DNA from: Renibacterium sp043789415
GTDB taxonomy: Bacteria > Actinomycetota > Actinomycetes > Actinomycetales > Micrococcaceae
Length of the DNA: 64,000 bases
Assembly (NCBI RefSeq): GCF_043789415.1
Contig: NZ_JBDLLW010000001.1
Location: 1,116,001 to 1,180,000 of the forward strand
Reading direction: 5' to 3'
The translations under genes and the position numbers were made by a program. Below are positions 1 to 8,991 of the stretch, piece after piece (position 1 is the first letter of the stretch; each line of letters starts with the position of its first letter). The notes under the pieces are model-generated. The model worked only from the letters and a program-made list of their open reading frames with translations. It ran no database searches and was not told the origin of the DNA.

Positions 1-358
1 CGACGGCTCGCACCGCTGCTGAGATCTCCTGCCCCGAGCTAGCCTTGGTGACGTAGCCGCGAGCTCCTGCGCGAATCACCGAGACCACGTCTTCGGCGGC
101 ATCGGAAACGCTCAGTGCCAGAAATCGAACCTCCGCGAGCAGCGCCGAGCAGCGCTCGATGACCTCCCGCCCGCCACCGCCCAGGCCGCCGGGGAGATGA
201 ACATCGAGCAGCACCACCTCTGGCCGATGCTCCATGATCATTGCGATCGCCTGATCAACGGTGGCGGCTTCAGCCAGTACGACGATGTCGGACTCCAGAT
301 CGCTGCGCAATCCTGAACGGAAAATAGCGTGGTCGTCGACCACCACGACCTTGGTCAT
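1..358 (-). CDS. LuxR/NarL-family response regulator, receiver part only
   Basis: The gene is cut by the left edge of the window, so only about 119 N-terminal residues are visible and the expected C-terminal helix-turn-helix is missing. The visible part is a complete receiver fold: an acidic pair in VVVVDDHAIF near residue 9, the phospho-acceptor Asp in VVLLDVHLPGG near residue 52, and the Lys of GYVTKA near residue 105. Receivers of this type pair with HisKA_3 kinases. The start ATG overlaps the stop of the upstream sensor-kinase gene by four bases (ATGA), so the two are translationally coupled and form one two-component system. Family assignment rests on the receiver and the partner kinase, since the HTH lies outside the window. 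Confidence 0.88.
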   Translation of the reverse strand, partial: MTKVVVVDDHAIFRSGLRSDLESDIVVLAEAATVDQAIAMIMEHRPEVVLLDVHLPGGLGGGGREVIERCSALLAEVRFLALSVSDAAEDVVSVIRAGARGYVTKASSGQEISAAVRAV

Positions 359-1620
359 CCTTGACTTTCCCTTCCTTCGCCGGGCATTTCAGCGGCACGC
401 AGTGGCATGCTGAGGTGCACCTCGGTGCCCTCCTCAGAGGACCGAATACTCGCGGTGCCGCCGTGCCGGGACATCCTGCCGATAATGGATTCCCGCACGC
501 CGAGCCGATCCGCGGAGACGGCGCTGAGCTCGAATCCGGGACCTCGATCGCGCACAAAGACCTCAGCCAATTCGGCCGTCGCCTCAAGGTACACCGAAAC
601 GGCTGTTCCGGCGTGGCGCACCGAGTTCAGAATTGCCTCTCTGCTCGCCTGCACGAGAGCCTCAACGCTCGAATCCATCACGGCGTCGCCCACCGCAATG
701 AGTTCCACCGCCACTCCATGAGTGGCTTCCAGCTCGGCTGCTGTGCTCTTCAAACGCGCCGTGAGATTCTGAGGATTGCGGCTGGCATCCTGATAGATCC
801 AGTCGCGCAATTCTCTCTCCTGCGCCCGGGCTAGAGTGAGCACTTCCTGTTCGGAACCGGCTTTTCGTTGGATCAGAGCGAGGGTCTGCAGCACCGAGTC
901 GTGCAGGTGAGCGGCAATCTCGGCCCGCTCGGTCTCGCGGACCCGGGCGGCACGTTCTTCTTGCAGATCACGCCAGAGCCGCAGCGCCCACGGCGTGAGC
1001 ACCAGCCCGACACCCGCCAATACGGCGAAGGCCGCAATGATCGCCGGCAGCACCCGGTCCCAGCCACCTCCCCCGGTCACCAAGACGATAACGCCCAGGG
1101 CCACCAGCACCAGCCCGGCCACCAAGCGGAAAATCCCCAGCGGACTGCGCTGCTGATCCCGTTCCGGAAGCACCGAATTGAGCAGCGCGGCACGCCTGCT
1201 GGCATCCAGTTGCATCCAGACCAGCACCGCGCCCGCACCGATCACCAGGAACGGGCCCACCGCCCCCAGTTGCAGATTCGCCCCGAGGGACTGAGCCAGG
1301 AAGAACACAGCGGCAAGCACTAGGACGATGCCGATGATGGCTTCTTTGACCCCACGGCGGCGCCAGAGTTCCCGGCCACTGTCCAATAGCTGAGCGGGCC
1401 CTGAGGCAGTGCGCTGAGTGGCCGAAGCCTCCGGGACCAGAGCCCAGAGCCAGAAGTAGAGCAACAGGCCTGAGCCGAAGAGAAAACTGGAAAGCGCCAT
1501 CACCAACCGCACGGTCGACACCGGCCAGCCGAGGTGTTCCGCCAGCCCAGAGCACACACCGGCAATCACCCGATCGGTGCTGCGAATCAGCGGAGGTCTT
1601 GGACTCATGCATCGATTCAA
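355..1620 (-). CDS. PspC-domain two-component sensor histidine kinase (HisKA_3 type)
   Basis: Membrane sensor kinase of about 420 residues. Residues ~10-65 form a PspC domain (STDRVIAGVCSGLAEHLG followed by a hydrophobic helix). Four or so further membrane helices follow up to ~210. The dimerisation/phospho-acceptor helix EIAAHLHDSVLQTL lies near residue 240, and a HATPase_c domain (VRDRGPGFEL, then a G-rich segment) completes the C-terminus. The His in HLHD is the predicted autophosphorylation site. A second ATG four codons in (MSPRPPL, position 1608) is an equally good start. It is coupled by ATGA overlap to the response regulator at 1-358 and transcribed away from a second PspC gene set at 1722-3696, a common actinobacterial envelope-stress arrangement. 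The signal sensed is not evident. Confidence 0.88.
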   Translation of the reverse strand: MNRCMSPRPPLIRSTDRVIAGVCSGLAEHLGWPVSTVRLVMALSSFLFGSGLLLYFWLWALVPEASATQRTASGPAQLLDSGRELWRRRGVKEAIIGIVLVLAAVFFLAQSLGANLQLGAVGPFLVIGAGAVLVWMQLDASRRAALLNSVLPERDQQRSPLGIFRLVAGLVLVALGVIVLVTGGGGWDRVLPAIIAAFAVLAGVGLVLTPWALRLWRDLQEERAARVRETERAEIAAHLHDSVLQTLALIQRKAGSEQEVLTLARAQERELRDWIYQDASRNPQNLTARLKSTAAELEATHGVAVELIAVGDAVMDSSVEALVQASREAILNSVRHAGTAVSVYLEATAELAEVFVRDRGPGFELSAVSADRLGVRESIIGRMSRHGGTASIRSSEEGTEVHLSMPLRAAEMPGEGRESQG

Positions 1621-1721
1621 GCACGTTCAGGGTCCCGATTCGGCTCAGTAGGGGTTGAATCAGGGTTCATTCAGGGGAACACCCGATAGTGTGTCGGCAG
1701 GATCGGCGGAAGGATTGAAGC

Positions 1722-3200
1722 ATGAGCGAAACACCAACCAATCCCTATCCGCAACCCGATAAATCCGATGAATCCTCCTCACCGGGCCCCGGTGCTGATT
1801 CCTCTGGCTTCACGAGCCGCACCGCATCACCGGGCGGAACGGCCGCTGCGGCGAATAACTTCTTCGGCTGGCTTCGCAGCCTGGGCATCGTGCGAGGCAG
1901 TGATCGCTGGATCGGCGGGGTAGCCAGCGGTGTGGCCGCTCGTTGGGGCATCGATCCGATCATCGTCCGAGGCATCATCGTGGTGGCCTCGATCTTCTTC
2001 GGCATCGGACTGCTCGCTTATGGTCTCGCCTGGGCCCTGCTTCCGGAACCGGATGGCCGGATCCACGTTCAGGAAGTCGGTAAGGGAACCTGGAGCAGCG
2101 GAATGACCGGGGCGACGATCTTCGCGCTGCTCGGCATTCTGCCGTTCTGGCGCGGCCTGATCTTCTTCAACATCTTCGATTCCGGTTGGTGGTTTCCCTG
2201 GCCGCTGATCTGGTTAGCTGGCATAGTCGGCGTCATCATCTGGGCGGTGAACCGTGGCAAGACCTCGCGCCCCCGCTCATCGCAGTCCGACACCTACCGA
2301 CCCACGCCCTACCGACCCACGGCCACCACTGGGCAAGCGGCTAACGGGAGCACGGCTACCGGGCCGACCCAGCCCTATCAGAGCTTCACTCAATCATCGG
2401 CTGCTCAGAGCCTCGGCGAATCAGCTGTCACCGAAGCACAGCCTGCCTTCTCCTCTTCGGTTTCGCCCCCCTCCACGCAACCGCTGTCAACGGCTCCCTT
2501 CTCGATGGCTGATTTTGCCCGGCAGCCGCGAGTGCCGCGCTCCCCCGGTGCCGGCCCGATCATCCTCTGCATCACGCTCGGCCTGGCGATCCTGCTGGCC
2601 GGCGGCCTCTTCCTGGCAGAGCTCCTGGGATTCATCCATGGCCCGATCGCCGTGGTGGCCTGGTCTGCTGCCGGGGTGGTCTGCGGAATCGGCATTGTGG
2701 TGGCCGCATTGCGTGGTCGTCGTTCCGGCGGACTGGGTTTCTTCGCTGTCTGTTCTTTACTAGTGGCCGCGGTGATGGCGATGGTGCCGAGCATTCCGTC
2801 GAATGCCGCCTGGACCTTCGCCCGCACCGCCAGCTGGACCGCGAACGATGCCTCGGAGATTCAGCAGGGCTTTGTCGTCACCGCAGGATCTGGCCTCATC
2901 GATGTGCGGCAGCTCAGAGCGCCCCAGCAAAGCGTGACCGTCCCGGTGCTGATCAATGCAGGCTCGGTGGAGATCTCGGTTCCGAAGAGCCTGCCGGTAC
3001 GGATCGAGAACGACATGCTGGCGGGCGACGTCGAGTCATGGGACGCCGCGTCAGACGGAACTCAGGCTAATAAGCACAAAATGGCGTACGGCAACCAGGC
3101 TTATCAGCTGAATTCCGGGGCCAGCGGCCCGGCTCTCATTATCAAAGTCAGCGGGCTGGGAAAGCTCAGCGTCATCAGCTATCGCGAGGAGAATAAGTGA
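1722..3200 (+). CDS. PspC domain-containing membrane protein
   Basis: A 492-residue protein with a Pro/Ser/Gly-rich cytoplasmic N-terminus (~1-55), then a PspC domain (~56-110; DRWIGGVASGVAARWG, a transmembrane helix, and ALLPEPDG). More membrane segments lie around 130-175, followed by a low-complexity Thr/Ser/Gln linker (~180-260). A second membrane block (~275-355) precedes a C-terminal, probably extracytoplasmic beta-rich domain. It is divergent from the PspC-type sensor kinase across a 101-bp gap and overlaps the next gene by four bases (GTGA). PspC domains are associated with the phage-shock/envelope-stress response; a specific role here is inference. Confidence 0.8.
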   Translation: MSETPTNPYPQPDKSDESSSPGPGADSSGFTSRTASPGGTAAAANNFFGWLRSLGIVRGSDRWIGGVASGVAARWGIDPIIVRGIIVVASIFFGIGLLAYGLAWALLPEPDGRIHVQEVGKGTWSSGMTGATIFALLGILPFWRGLIFFNIFDSGWWFPWPLIWLAGIVGVIIWAVNRGKTSRPRSSQSDTYRPTPYRPTATTGQAANGSTATGPTQPYQSFTQSSAAQSLGESAVTEAQPAFSSSVSPPSTQPLSTAPFSMADFARQPRVPRSPGAGPIILCITLGLAILLAGGLFLAELLGFIHGPIAVVAWSAAGVVCGIGIVVAALRGRRSGGLGFFAVCSLLVAAVMAMVPSIPSNAAWTFARTASWTANDASEIQQGFVVTAGSGLIDVRQLRAPQQSVTVPVLINAGSVEISVPKSLPVRIENDMLAGDVESWDAASDGTQANKHKMAYGNQAYQLNSGASGPALIIKVSGLGKLSVISYREENK

Positions 3201-3451
3201 ACATCAACGATCGCAATCCAGTGCAAAGACCGGCTGTCCGGATCGGCACCCTGGTCTGGGGGTCGGTGCTCATCCTGATCGGCGTACTGCTCTCGGTGGC
3301 CCAGCTGACAGCTGTTCGGCTCGACCCGCGAGCAGTCGTGATCGGCATCCTCCTACTGGCCGGGATCGCCCTGCTGATCGGCGGCGTTGTTTCGGCCTTG
3401 GGCCGGGCCAGGAAGAAACGTCGTGAATCAGCGGATACGGTGGAAGCATGA
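3197..3451 (+). CDS. Small two-helix membrane protein in the PspC operon
   Basis: An 84-residue protein with two hydrophobic segments (~17-37 and ~46-68), a charged Arg/Lys-rich tail (RARKKRRESAD) and no catalytic motif. The start is GTG, overlapping the stop of the preceding PspC gene (GTGA), and the gene ends in an ATGA overlap with the next PspC gene. It is therefore the middle cistron of a tightly coupled three-gene unit. I do not recognise the family; it is probably an accessory membrane component of the same envelope-stress module. Confidence 0.72.
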   Translation: MNINDRNPVQRPAVRIGTLVWGSVLILIGVLLSVAQLTAVRLDPRAVVIGILLLAGIALLIGGVVSALGRARKKRRESADTVEA

Positions 3452-3696
3452 ACGGTTTCTATCGGACGATGCGGAAGATCCCCTGGCGCCGGGGCCCTGA
3501 GCGCTGGTTCGGCGGGGTGCTCGGCGGTATTGCGGCGGGTTTCAAGATCGACGTGGCCTGGGTTCGGATCGGTTATCTGGTGTTCTGCCTGCTGCCAGGC
3601 CCCGCCTTCTTCTGCTATCTGGCGGCCTGGTTGATCGTGCCGGACCAGAGCGGCACGATCGTGCTGGAGCAGCTACTCAGTAAGCGAAAGGTCTGA
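3448..3696 (+). CDS. Stand-alone PspC domain protein
   Basis: An 82-residue protein consisting almost entirely of one PspC domain: GPERWFGGVLGGIAAGFK, a hydrophobic helix YLVFCLLPGPAFFCYLAAW, and LIVPDQSG. Its length is that of a minimal PspC protein. It is the last gene of the three-gene unit starting at 1722 and overlaps its predecessor by ATGA. Together with the PspC sensor kinase at 355-1620, three separate PspC domains are encoded within 3.4 kb. The role is likely sensing or titrating membrane stress; this is inferred from domain and neighbourhood only. Confidence 0.8.
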   Translation: MNGFYRTMRKIPWRRGPERWFGGVLGGIAAGFKIDVAWVRIGYLVFCLLPGPAFFCYLAAWLIVPDQSGTIVLEQLLSKRKV

Positions 3697-3738
3697 GCAG
3701 TCCCGGCCTGCAGACCGTCATCAAGTTGCTCAGGTCAC

Positions 3739-3753
3739 ATTCTGCTGCAGAAT
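3739..3753. promoter_or_regulatory. 15-bp palindrome upstream of pfkA
   Basis: ATTCTGC, T, GCAGAAT is a perfect palindrome with one central base, 70 bp before the pfkA start and 43 bp after the PspC operon. It could be an operator for pfkA. No matching regulator is identified, and it is too small and U-poor for a terminator. Confidence 0.3.
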
Positions 3754-3822
3754 TGTCTAGAATCTATTCAGAGCTCGACGGGGCGCTCGTCCAACAACAT
3801 TTATTCCAAGGATTGAGCCTGC

Positions 3823-4845
<1,023 letters not shown>

Positions 4846-4855
4846 AAACTAGCCA

Positions 4856-4914
4856 CCGAGTGTGCAGATCTGCACCTTAAACCAGGCTCAAAAGGTGTAG
4901 ATCTGCACACTCGG
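4856..4914. terminator. Bidirectional terminator between pfkA and ygfZ
   Basis: A 23-bp stem (left arm 4856-4878, right arm 4892-4914) has one C/T difference that still allows a G-U pair, and a 13-nt loop. A-rich bases precede it and TTT follows it, so it can terminate both convergent genes. Confidence 0.85.
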
Positions 4915-4920
4915 CGAGGT

Positions 4921-6018
4921 TTAGGAACGAGAGGGCTTGAGAAAGCCGCTCTGCCGACCCACCACTTGTCCTGCATCGGTGGCCACAATGATCTCCTGGG
5001 CCGCTACATAGGCCTCGTCACCGTCTTGCACGGTGAGATCAGCCTCAGGATCGACGTTCCGCTTCACCACGGCCAGGCCGATCGGCCCGGCCTCGTAGTG
5101 CTGGGCCACCGAGGTGAGGATGCCAATCTGGCGCTCCCCCAGCAAAACGGCTGAACCAGCGGCGGGCAGCGTGTGCTGTGAGCCGTCCAGCTGCAAAAAC
5201 ACCAGACGTCGCGGAGGGTGCCCCAAATTGTGCACCCGAGCTACTGTCTCCTGACCCTTATAACAACCCTTTGAGAGGTGCACCGCGGTGCGGATCAAAT
5301 CCAGTTCATGCGGAATGGTCTTCTCATCCGTTTCCGCTCCCCAGCGCGGCCGCCAGGCAGCTATTCGGAGGGCTTCTGCGGCCAGGCTGCCCGCCAGGGT
5401 CATCCCGTCGGTAGAGAGTTCAGCGCTGATGGCTTCCAGCTCAGTGATCGGCACCAGATACTCGAACCAGGGTCGCTCAGCGCCTGGATGGCCCTGTGAG
5501 TCCGAATAAGCGAAGCCTCCCGGCACCACTCCGGGCCAAGGATCCTGCCAGCGCGCTCGCGGTTCGGTGATCTGCAAGGGGACGGCGGCCGCCAGAACAC
5601 CCCAGTCAGCGCTCACGTCGCTGACGTCGACCCGCAACATGAACTTCATGGAATTGAGCCATTCGGCGAGCGAAGCCGCTTCGGGAGCCTCCACGATCAG
5701 CCAGGCGATTTCGCCGTCATCAGCGATGTGCGCGTCGTATTCAATGCGCCCTTGCACACTGAGCAGCAGCAATTCAGCGGAATCTCCGGGGCTGAGACGC
5801 GAGACGTCCTGTGAAGACAATGTGGTGAGCCAGCTCAGCCGATCCGGCCCGCTCACCGTCACCACACCGCGCTGCGACTGATCGACAAAAGCCTCGCCAG
5901 CCGCCAAGGACCGCTGCTCACGGAAGGGGTCGCCATAGTGCGCAGCGACTCCGGCGTCCAAGCCGCTGGCTTCAACGGCACCGGCTCGGGATAACAGGGA
6001 ACTGCGGAACGGCGTCAT
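4921..6018 (-). CDS. ygfZ: YgfZ/GcvT-type folate-binding protein (Fe-S cluster repair)
   Basis: A 365-residue member of the YgfZ/Iba57 family, folate-binding proteins related to the glycine-cleavage T protein. They help maintain Fe-S enzymes such as MiaB. The diagnostic K-G-C-Y-x-G-Q-E signature is present as KGCYKGQETVARVHNLG around residue 250. An aminomethyltransferase-like N-terminus (VDQSQRGVVTVSGPDRLSWL) and a C-terminal barrel domain are visible. It is followed after 28 bp by the gene end at pfkA's terminator and preceded by the nitrobindin-like gene, transcribed the same way. It lacks the full GcvT active site context, so glycine cleavage is unlikely. Confidence 0.9.
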   Translation of the reverse strand: MTPFRSSLLSRAGAVEASGLDAGVAAHYGDPFREQRSLAAGEAFVDQSQRGVVTVSGPDRLSWLTTLSSQDVSRLSPGDSAELLLLSVQGRIEYDAHIADDGEIAWLIVEAPEAASLAEWLNSMKFMLRVDVSDVSADWGVLAAAVPLQITEPRARWQDPWPGVVPGGFAYSDSQGHPGAERPWFEYLVPITELEAISAELSTDGMTLAGSLAAEALRIAAWRPRWGAETDEKTIPHELDLIRTAVHLSKGCYKGQETVARVHNLGHPPRRLVFLQLDGSQHTLPAAGSAVLLGERQIGILTSVAQHYEAGPIGLAVVKRNVDPEADLTVQDGDEAYVAAQEIIVATDAGQVVGRQSGFLKPSRS

Positions 6019-6046
6019 ATCAATCCCAACGGAGGCTGGAGCGCGG

Positions 6047-6664
6047 CTATTCCGAAGGTTCAGCCGGAGTCAGTTTCTTGAGGATCGCTGAAGCGTGGGC
6101 TTCCAACGAATTCCCCTCGGCGGCCACATCCCAGCGCCAGAAAAGATCACCGTTGACCAGGCCGAAAATGCGGGTTGCTGCGGTGTAGTCCTTCGACCCG
6201 GCGCCCCGCATCACGGCATCCGTGGAAAGCTGGATCTGCGGGCCTTTGATGGTGCCGTAGTAGAGCTCGGAAATTCCTCCGGGGTGCACGATGGTGGCGG
6301 TGATATCGAAGCCACCGGTATCGTTTCGAAGTTCCTCGACGGCGTCGGCGTCCCGCAAAGCCGGGACGATATCGGCGGGGATCAGCCCGGGCCCGCCGTC
6401 GGCGTCGCCGAGTTTGCGGTCCAGCGCCCAGAAGCCCAGTTCGATGCTGAGCGGACGCAGCTTCTGCCCGTCCTCATCCGTCAGCCAGCTCTGCGCGACG
6501 TATTGCAAATACGGCAGGCCGTTGGAGACGAAGCTGACGTGCTGAGAGAAATGCTCGGAATCGGATTCGCCGGTGCCTAGCCGCCCCCGGCCCTCCCATT
6601 CGCCGATCAACCAGGACAGCGGCACCAGTTCAGGGGTCAGGTCGGTAGGGATGTCAATAGGCAC
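6047..6664 (-). CDS. Nitrobindin-like heme-binding beta-barrel protein (FABP family)
   Basis: A 205-residue protein of the THAP4/nitrobindin-like beta-barrel family, often annotated 'FABP family protein'. The family signature PLSWLIGEWEGRGRLGTGES is near the N-terminus (~17-36), with alternating beta-strand character to the end. Family members bind heme b and can react with nitric oxide; the heme-ligating C-terminal His should be checked. It sits in a minus-strand run with ygfZ downstream and a small membrane protein four bases upstream, near glnR and mshD, an arrangement typical of related actinobacteria. Confidence 0.85.
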   Translation of the reverse strand: MPIDIPTDLTPELVPLSWLIGEWEGRGRLGTGESDSEHFSQHVSFVSNGLPYLQYVAQSWLTDEDGQKLRPLSIELGFWALDRKLGDADGGPGLIPADIVPALRDADAVEELRNDTGGFDITATIVHPGGISELYYGTIKGPQIQLSTDAVMRGAGSKDYTAATRIFGLVNGDLFWRWDVAAEGNSLEAHASAILKKLTPAEPSE

Positions 6665-6667
6665 GGT

Positions 6668-6781
6668 TTACTTCTGGCCTTTGAACAACCGCCAGACCAC
6701 GAGCCCAGCGAACCAGGCCATTGAAAGGCCGGCAACCACCAGCAAGACAATGAAGAAAATTTCCAGACCGAGTGTCGACAT
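6668..6781 (-). CDS. Very small single-helix membrane protein (37 aa)
   Basis: A 37-codon reading frame starting MSTLGLEIFFIVLL with one long hydrophobic helix (residues ~6-30) and a basic tail ending VWRLFKGQK. It ends three bases before the start codon of the nitrobindin-like gene, so it is placed as a coupled first cistron. The start ATG is at 6779-6781 and is preceded on the minus strand by AGGATAAAACC, a good ribosome-binding site. Function unknown. The length, helix and spacing make it a plausible real small protein rather than chance. Confidence 0.6.
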   Translation of the reverse strand: MSTLGLEIFFIVLLVVAGLSMAWFAGLVVWRLFKGQK

Positions 6782-6810
6782 GGTTTTATCCTATCGCGGC
6801 TTGAGGGGTG

Positions 6811-7563
6811 CTAGAAGATCAGCATCTTATCGATGAAATAGACCACTCCGCCGAGTGAGAGCACCGGAGCCAAGCCCATTGCTATGCCGCCGGGGATGCT
6901 GTGCAGCGCCGGGACGATGCTGTTCAGCCGACGGAAGCTCAGCAGAATGGCGGCCACCACGACGCCGATCACCGCGGCGGGCAGGATATGCAAATCCGAG
7001 AAGGCGATGGCCACCAAGGGTCCCGCCAAAGCGCCCAGCACGAGCCCGAGCGGGGCGATGATGCGATCCGGCCAGCGGATCATGCCCAGGAGCAGTACGA
7101 CGACGGCGCTGGCTCCGGTGATCAGTGTCAGCGCGCCGTCGCCGGTGAAGCGATGAGCCGCGATCCAGCCGGAACCGACGGCGGAGATGAGCACCCCGAC
7201 GACGCCGCCGAAGGTTGATTCGAGACGATGACTCTGCCCGGTGCCGCGGATCAGCTGAACCGCGAAGATGGCTCCCACCCCGACAGCGATGATGGGGGCC
7301 AGCCAGAGTAAGTAACTGGGCCCGTTGCTGAAATTCGCGGCGATCGCGGAGAGCGCCCCCGCGATCGAGATCACCAGCCCTAGGGTCTTCCTAGCGGGGA
7401 TAGCCAGATAATGCGGCCAGCCGAACCCGAACAGCGCGGCGATCACGATACCGACCGCTACTTCCAGGCCCGAATCCGCGTAGGAGACAGCCAGGATCGC
7501 CACGAGGCCAAGTAGCCCGGTCAGCCCGACGCTCCAACTTTTCACATACTTATCCTGCCTCAT
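6811..7563 (-). CDS. Polytopic integral membrane protein of unknown function
   Basis: About 250 residues, almost entirely hydrophobic helices (roughly 8 transmembrane segments), with small loops and no enzymatic motif. I do not recognise a specific family. A more upstream start at 7620 would add a hydrophilic, proline-containing segment that does not look like the family body. I prefer the ATG at 7561-7563, or the GTG six codons later, which has AGGATAAGT just upstream. It is divergent from glnR, with the two starts about 170 bp apart. Confidence 0.62.
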   Translation of the reverse strand: MRQDKYVKSWSVGLTGLLGLVAILAVSYADSGLEVAVGIVIAALFGFGWPHYLAIPARKTLGLVISIAGALSAIAANFSNGPSYLLWLAPIIAVGVGAIFAVQLIRGTGQSHRLESTFGGVVGVLISAVGSGWIAAHRFTGDGALTLITGASAVVVLLLGMIRWPDRIIAPLGLVLGALAGPLVAIAFSDLHILPAAVIGVVVAAILLSFRRLNSIVPALHSIPGGIAMGLAPVLSLGGVVYFIDKMLIF

Positions 7564-7734
7564 CGGCGGAGGAAAAGCCCGATTAGCCGTCGCTGAGTGT
7601 GCCCCGCGCCATCCGCCCATCGGGCAGAGATCCGCCTTCGGCTATACTTCTATCCAACCGGTTTGAGGCTGACAACGGTAACTCGCTCCGGTGGACGCCC
7701 GAAGATGTGCATCCTCAGCACCTTGGAGGAACTG

Positions 7735-8433
7735 ATGTCACACATTCTGATATTAACCAATAGCGCCGATTCATCGGTGGATATTCTGCCCGCCCTCGAG
7801 TTGCTCAACCACCGAGTGCATATTCTTCCGGCTGAGCCCTCAGCCCTGGTGAATGCGGGCCCGGCAGACATCATTCTTCTTGACGCCCGCAAAGATCTCG
7901 TCGGAGCACGCTCGCTCACCCAACTGCTCCGCGCCACCGGGGCCGGGGCACCGCTCATCCTGGTGCTCACCGAGGGCGGCATGGCGGCCATTTCGGCGCA
8001 TTGGGCGGCTGATGACATCGTGCTCAACACCGCTGGTCCGGCCGAGGTGGAGGCTCGACTGAGACTCTCATTGGCTCGCACTCAGGACGAGGAGACCGAA
8101 GTGGTCAGTGAGATCCGCGCCGCAGGCGTAGTGATCGATGAGACCTCTTATACGGCGCGGGTCAATGGTGACGCGCTCAACCTGACCTACAAGGAATTCG
8201 AGTTGCTCAAGTACCTGGCGCAGCACCCGGGAAGGGTCTTCACCCGCGCTCAGCTGCTGCACGAGGTCTGGGGCTACGACTACTACGGGGGCACTCGCAC
8301 CGTCGATGTACATGTTCGACGATTGCGCGCCAAGCTCGGTTCGGACCACGAGAATCTGATCGGCACGGTGCGCAATGTCGGGTACCGGCTAACGCCGATC
8401 CGGCTGCCCAATGAGGAGCTCAGCGACTTTTAG
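7735..8433 (+). CDS. glnR: GlnR, OmpR-family nitrogen regulator
   Basis: A 232-residue orphan response regulator with an atypical receiver (~1-115) and a winged-helix DNA-binding domain (~135-225). The body matches my recollection of mycobacterial GlnR very closely: LNLTYKEFELLKYLAQHPG, FTRAQLLHEVWGYDYYGG, TRTVDVHVRRLRAKLG and GTVRNVGYRL. GlnR controls nitrogen-assimilation genes such as glnA and amtB, and its receiver works without normal phosphorylation. No cognate kinase is adjacent, and mshD lies downstream as in mycobacteria. I chose the ATG at 7735 because GGAGGA lies five bases upstream. The longer frame from 7597 would add a non-conserved leader. Confidence 0.92.
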   Translation: MSHILILTNSADSSVDILPALELLNHRVHILPAEPSALVNAGPADIILLDARKDLVGARSLTQLLRATGAGAPLILVLTEGGMAAISAHWAADDIVLNTAGPAEVEARLRLSLARTQDEETEVVSEIRAAGVVIDETSYTARVNGDALNLTYKEFELLKYLAQHPGRVFTRAQLLHEVWGYDYYGGTRTVDVHVRRLRAKLGSDHENLIGTVRNVGYRLTPIRLPNEELSDF

Positions 8434-8507
8434 GGCCAGCTTGCACCCCTGCACAAACCTACTCATTGCATAAAACCCACTGCCACAAAACCGCACCACT
8501 GTGCGAG

Positions 8508-8558
8508 TTCGCGGTTTAGTCTCGGATTCGTAGGGTATTACCAGCGAATTCGAGACTT
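8508..8558. repeat. Hairpin element, family 2 copy 1
   Basis: TTCGCGGTTTAGTCTCGGAT at 8508 begins a unit whose TAGTCTCGGATTCG (8517-8530) pairs with CGAATTCGAGACTTA (8544-8558). The same leading sequence recurs, with one or two changes, at 52344. Following glnR, it may act as its terminator. Confidence 0.6.
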
Positions 8559-8620
8559 AGCAACGAATTCGAGGGTTAGCGGCAGCCTCGGCGGAGCGGC
8601 AGCAGAGCGGGGAGAACGTT

Positions 8621-8664
8621 AAAGCGAGGGGAACCCAATCTGCGGATTGGGTTCCCCTCGCTTT
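8621..8664. terminator. Perfect 20-bp-stem hairpin
   Basis: Left arm 8621-8640 and right arm 8645-8664 are exact reverse complements around a four-base loop (TGCG). The stem begins AAAGCG and ends CGCTTT, so it can terminate in either direction. Read on the minus strand, it directly follows the CCA end of the tRNA-like element at 8664-8718, the position where a tRNA gene's terminator sits. Confidence 0.8.
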
Positions 8665-8718
8665 GGTGGAGGACATACGGGTCGAACGTATCGTGGGCAC
8701 CCCACTGGTGCATCCCCC
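8664..8718 (-). ncRNA. tRNA-like element with canonical T-arm and CCA but no normal anticodon arm
   Basis: On the minus strand, 5' to 3', the segments are: GGGGGAT, then GCACC-AGTGG-GGTGC, then CCACG, then the T-arm ATACG-TTCGACC-CGTAT, then GTCCTCC, A, CCA. GGGGGAT pairs with GTCCTCC over seven positions (two G-U). The T-loop TTCGACC fits the universal tRNA consensus and has a perfect five-pair stem. A single five-pair hairpin replaces the D and anticodon arms. The acceptor GTCCTCC resembles actinobacterial tRNA-Ser. It is either a decayed class II tRNA (or an integration scar carrying a tRNA 3' end) or an expressed mini tRNA-like RNA. A perfect hairpin follows at once. Confidence 0.4.
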
Positions 8719-8884
8719 TTATGACCCTCTTGGGCCGGGATATAACTCTACCCGGTTCGGAGCGGAAGCTGAAATCGGTTATCCCTACCTGGAAGTGCTA
8801 TGGACCCACTAACACTCTTCACTACTGGCGCCCTACCCTGCCGACTCACTTCCCTGTACTTGGTCCGCCCTGCCAATGCCCCTG

Positions 8885-8949
8885 CCCACTGAAACGAGGT
8901 TTGAGTGGGCTAAGCTAACCCCTCCCCATCGAAAGCTGGATTCAGTGGG
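8885..8949. repeat. Paired-hairpin intergenic repeat, copy A
   Basis: Two hairpins of the form CCCACTGAA...TTCAGTGGG are separated by a linker CTAAGCTAACCCCTC. The first is CCCACTGAAAC / GTTTGAGTGGG, the second CCCATCGAA / TTCAGTGGG. It has the same length and layout as the copies at 16129, 18353 and 28619. It lies 43 bp before the mshD start. Confidence 0.75.
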
Positions 8950-8991
8950 AAAGGGTGCCGGGTCTTGGAGCCACAAGGATACGCTTGGATC

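Larger units (their letters stand above)
8434..8991. other. 558-bp glnR-mshD gap with stacked structured elements
   Basis: No convincing coding sequence. From left to right it holds a hairpin element shared with 52.34 kb (8508-8558), a perfect 20-bp-stem hairpin (8621-8664), a tRNA-like element on the minus strand (8664-8718), an unexplained stretch (8719-8884), and a paired-hairpin repeat (8885-8949). The 65-codon plus-strand frame at 8721 has no family features. Confidence 0.7.

Noticed and set aside
8721..8918. 65-codon plus-strand frame in the glnR-mshD gap
   Set aside because: No ribosome-binding site or family signal, and it ends inside a paired-hairpin repeat.
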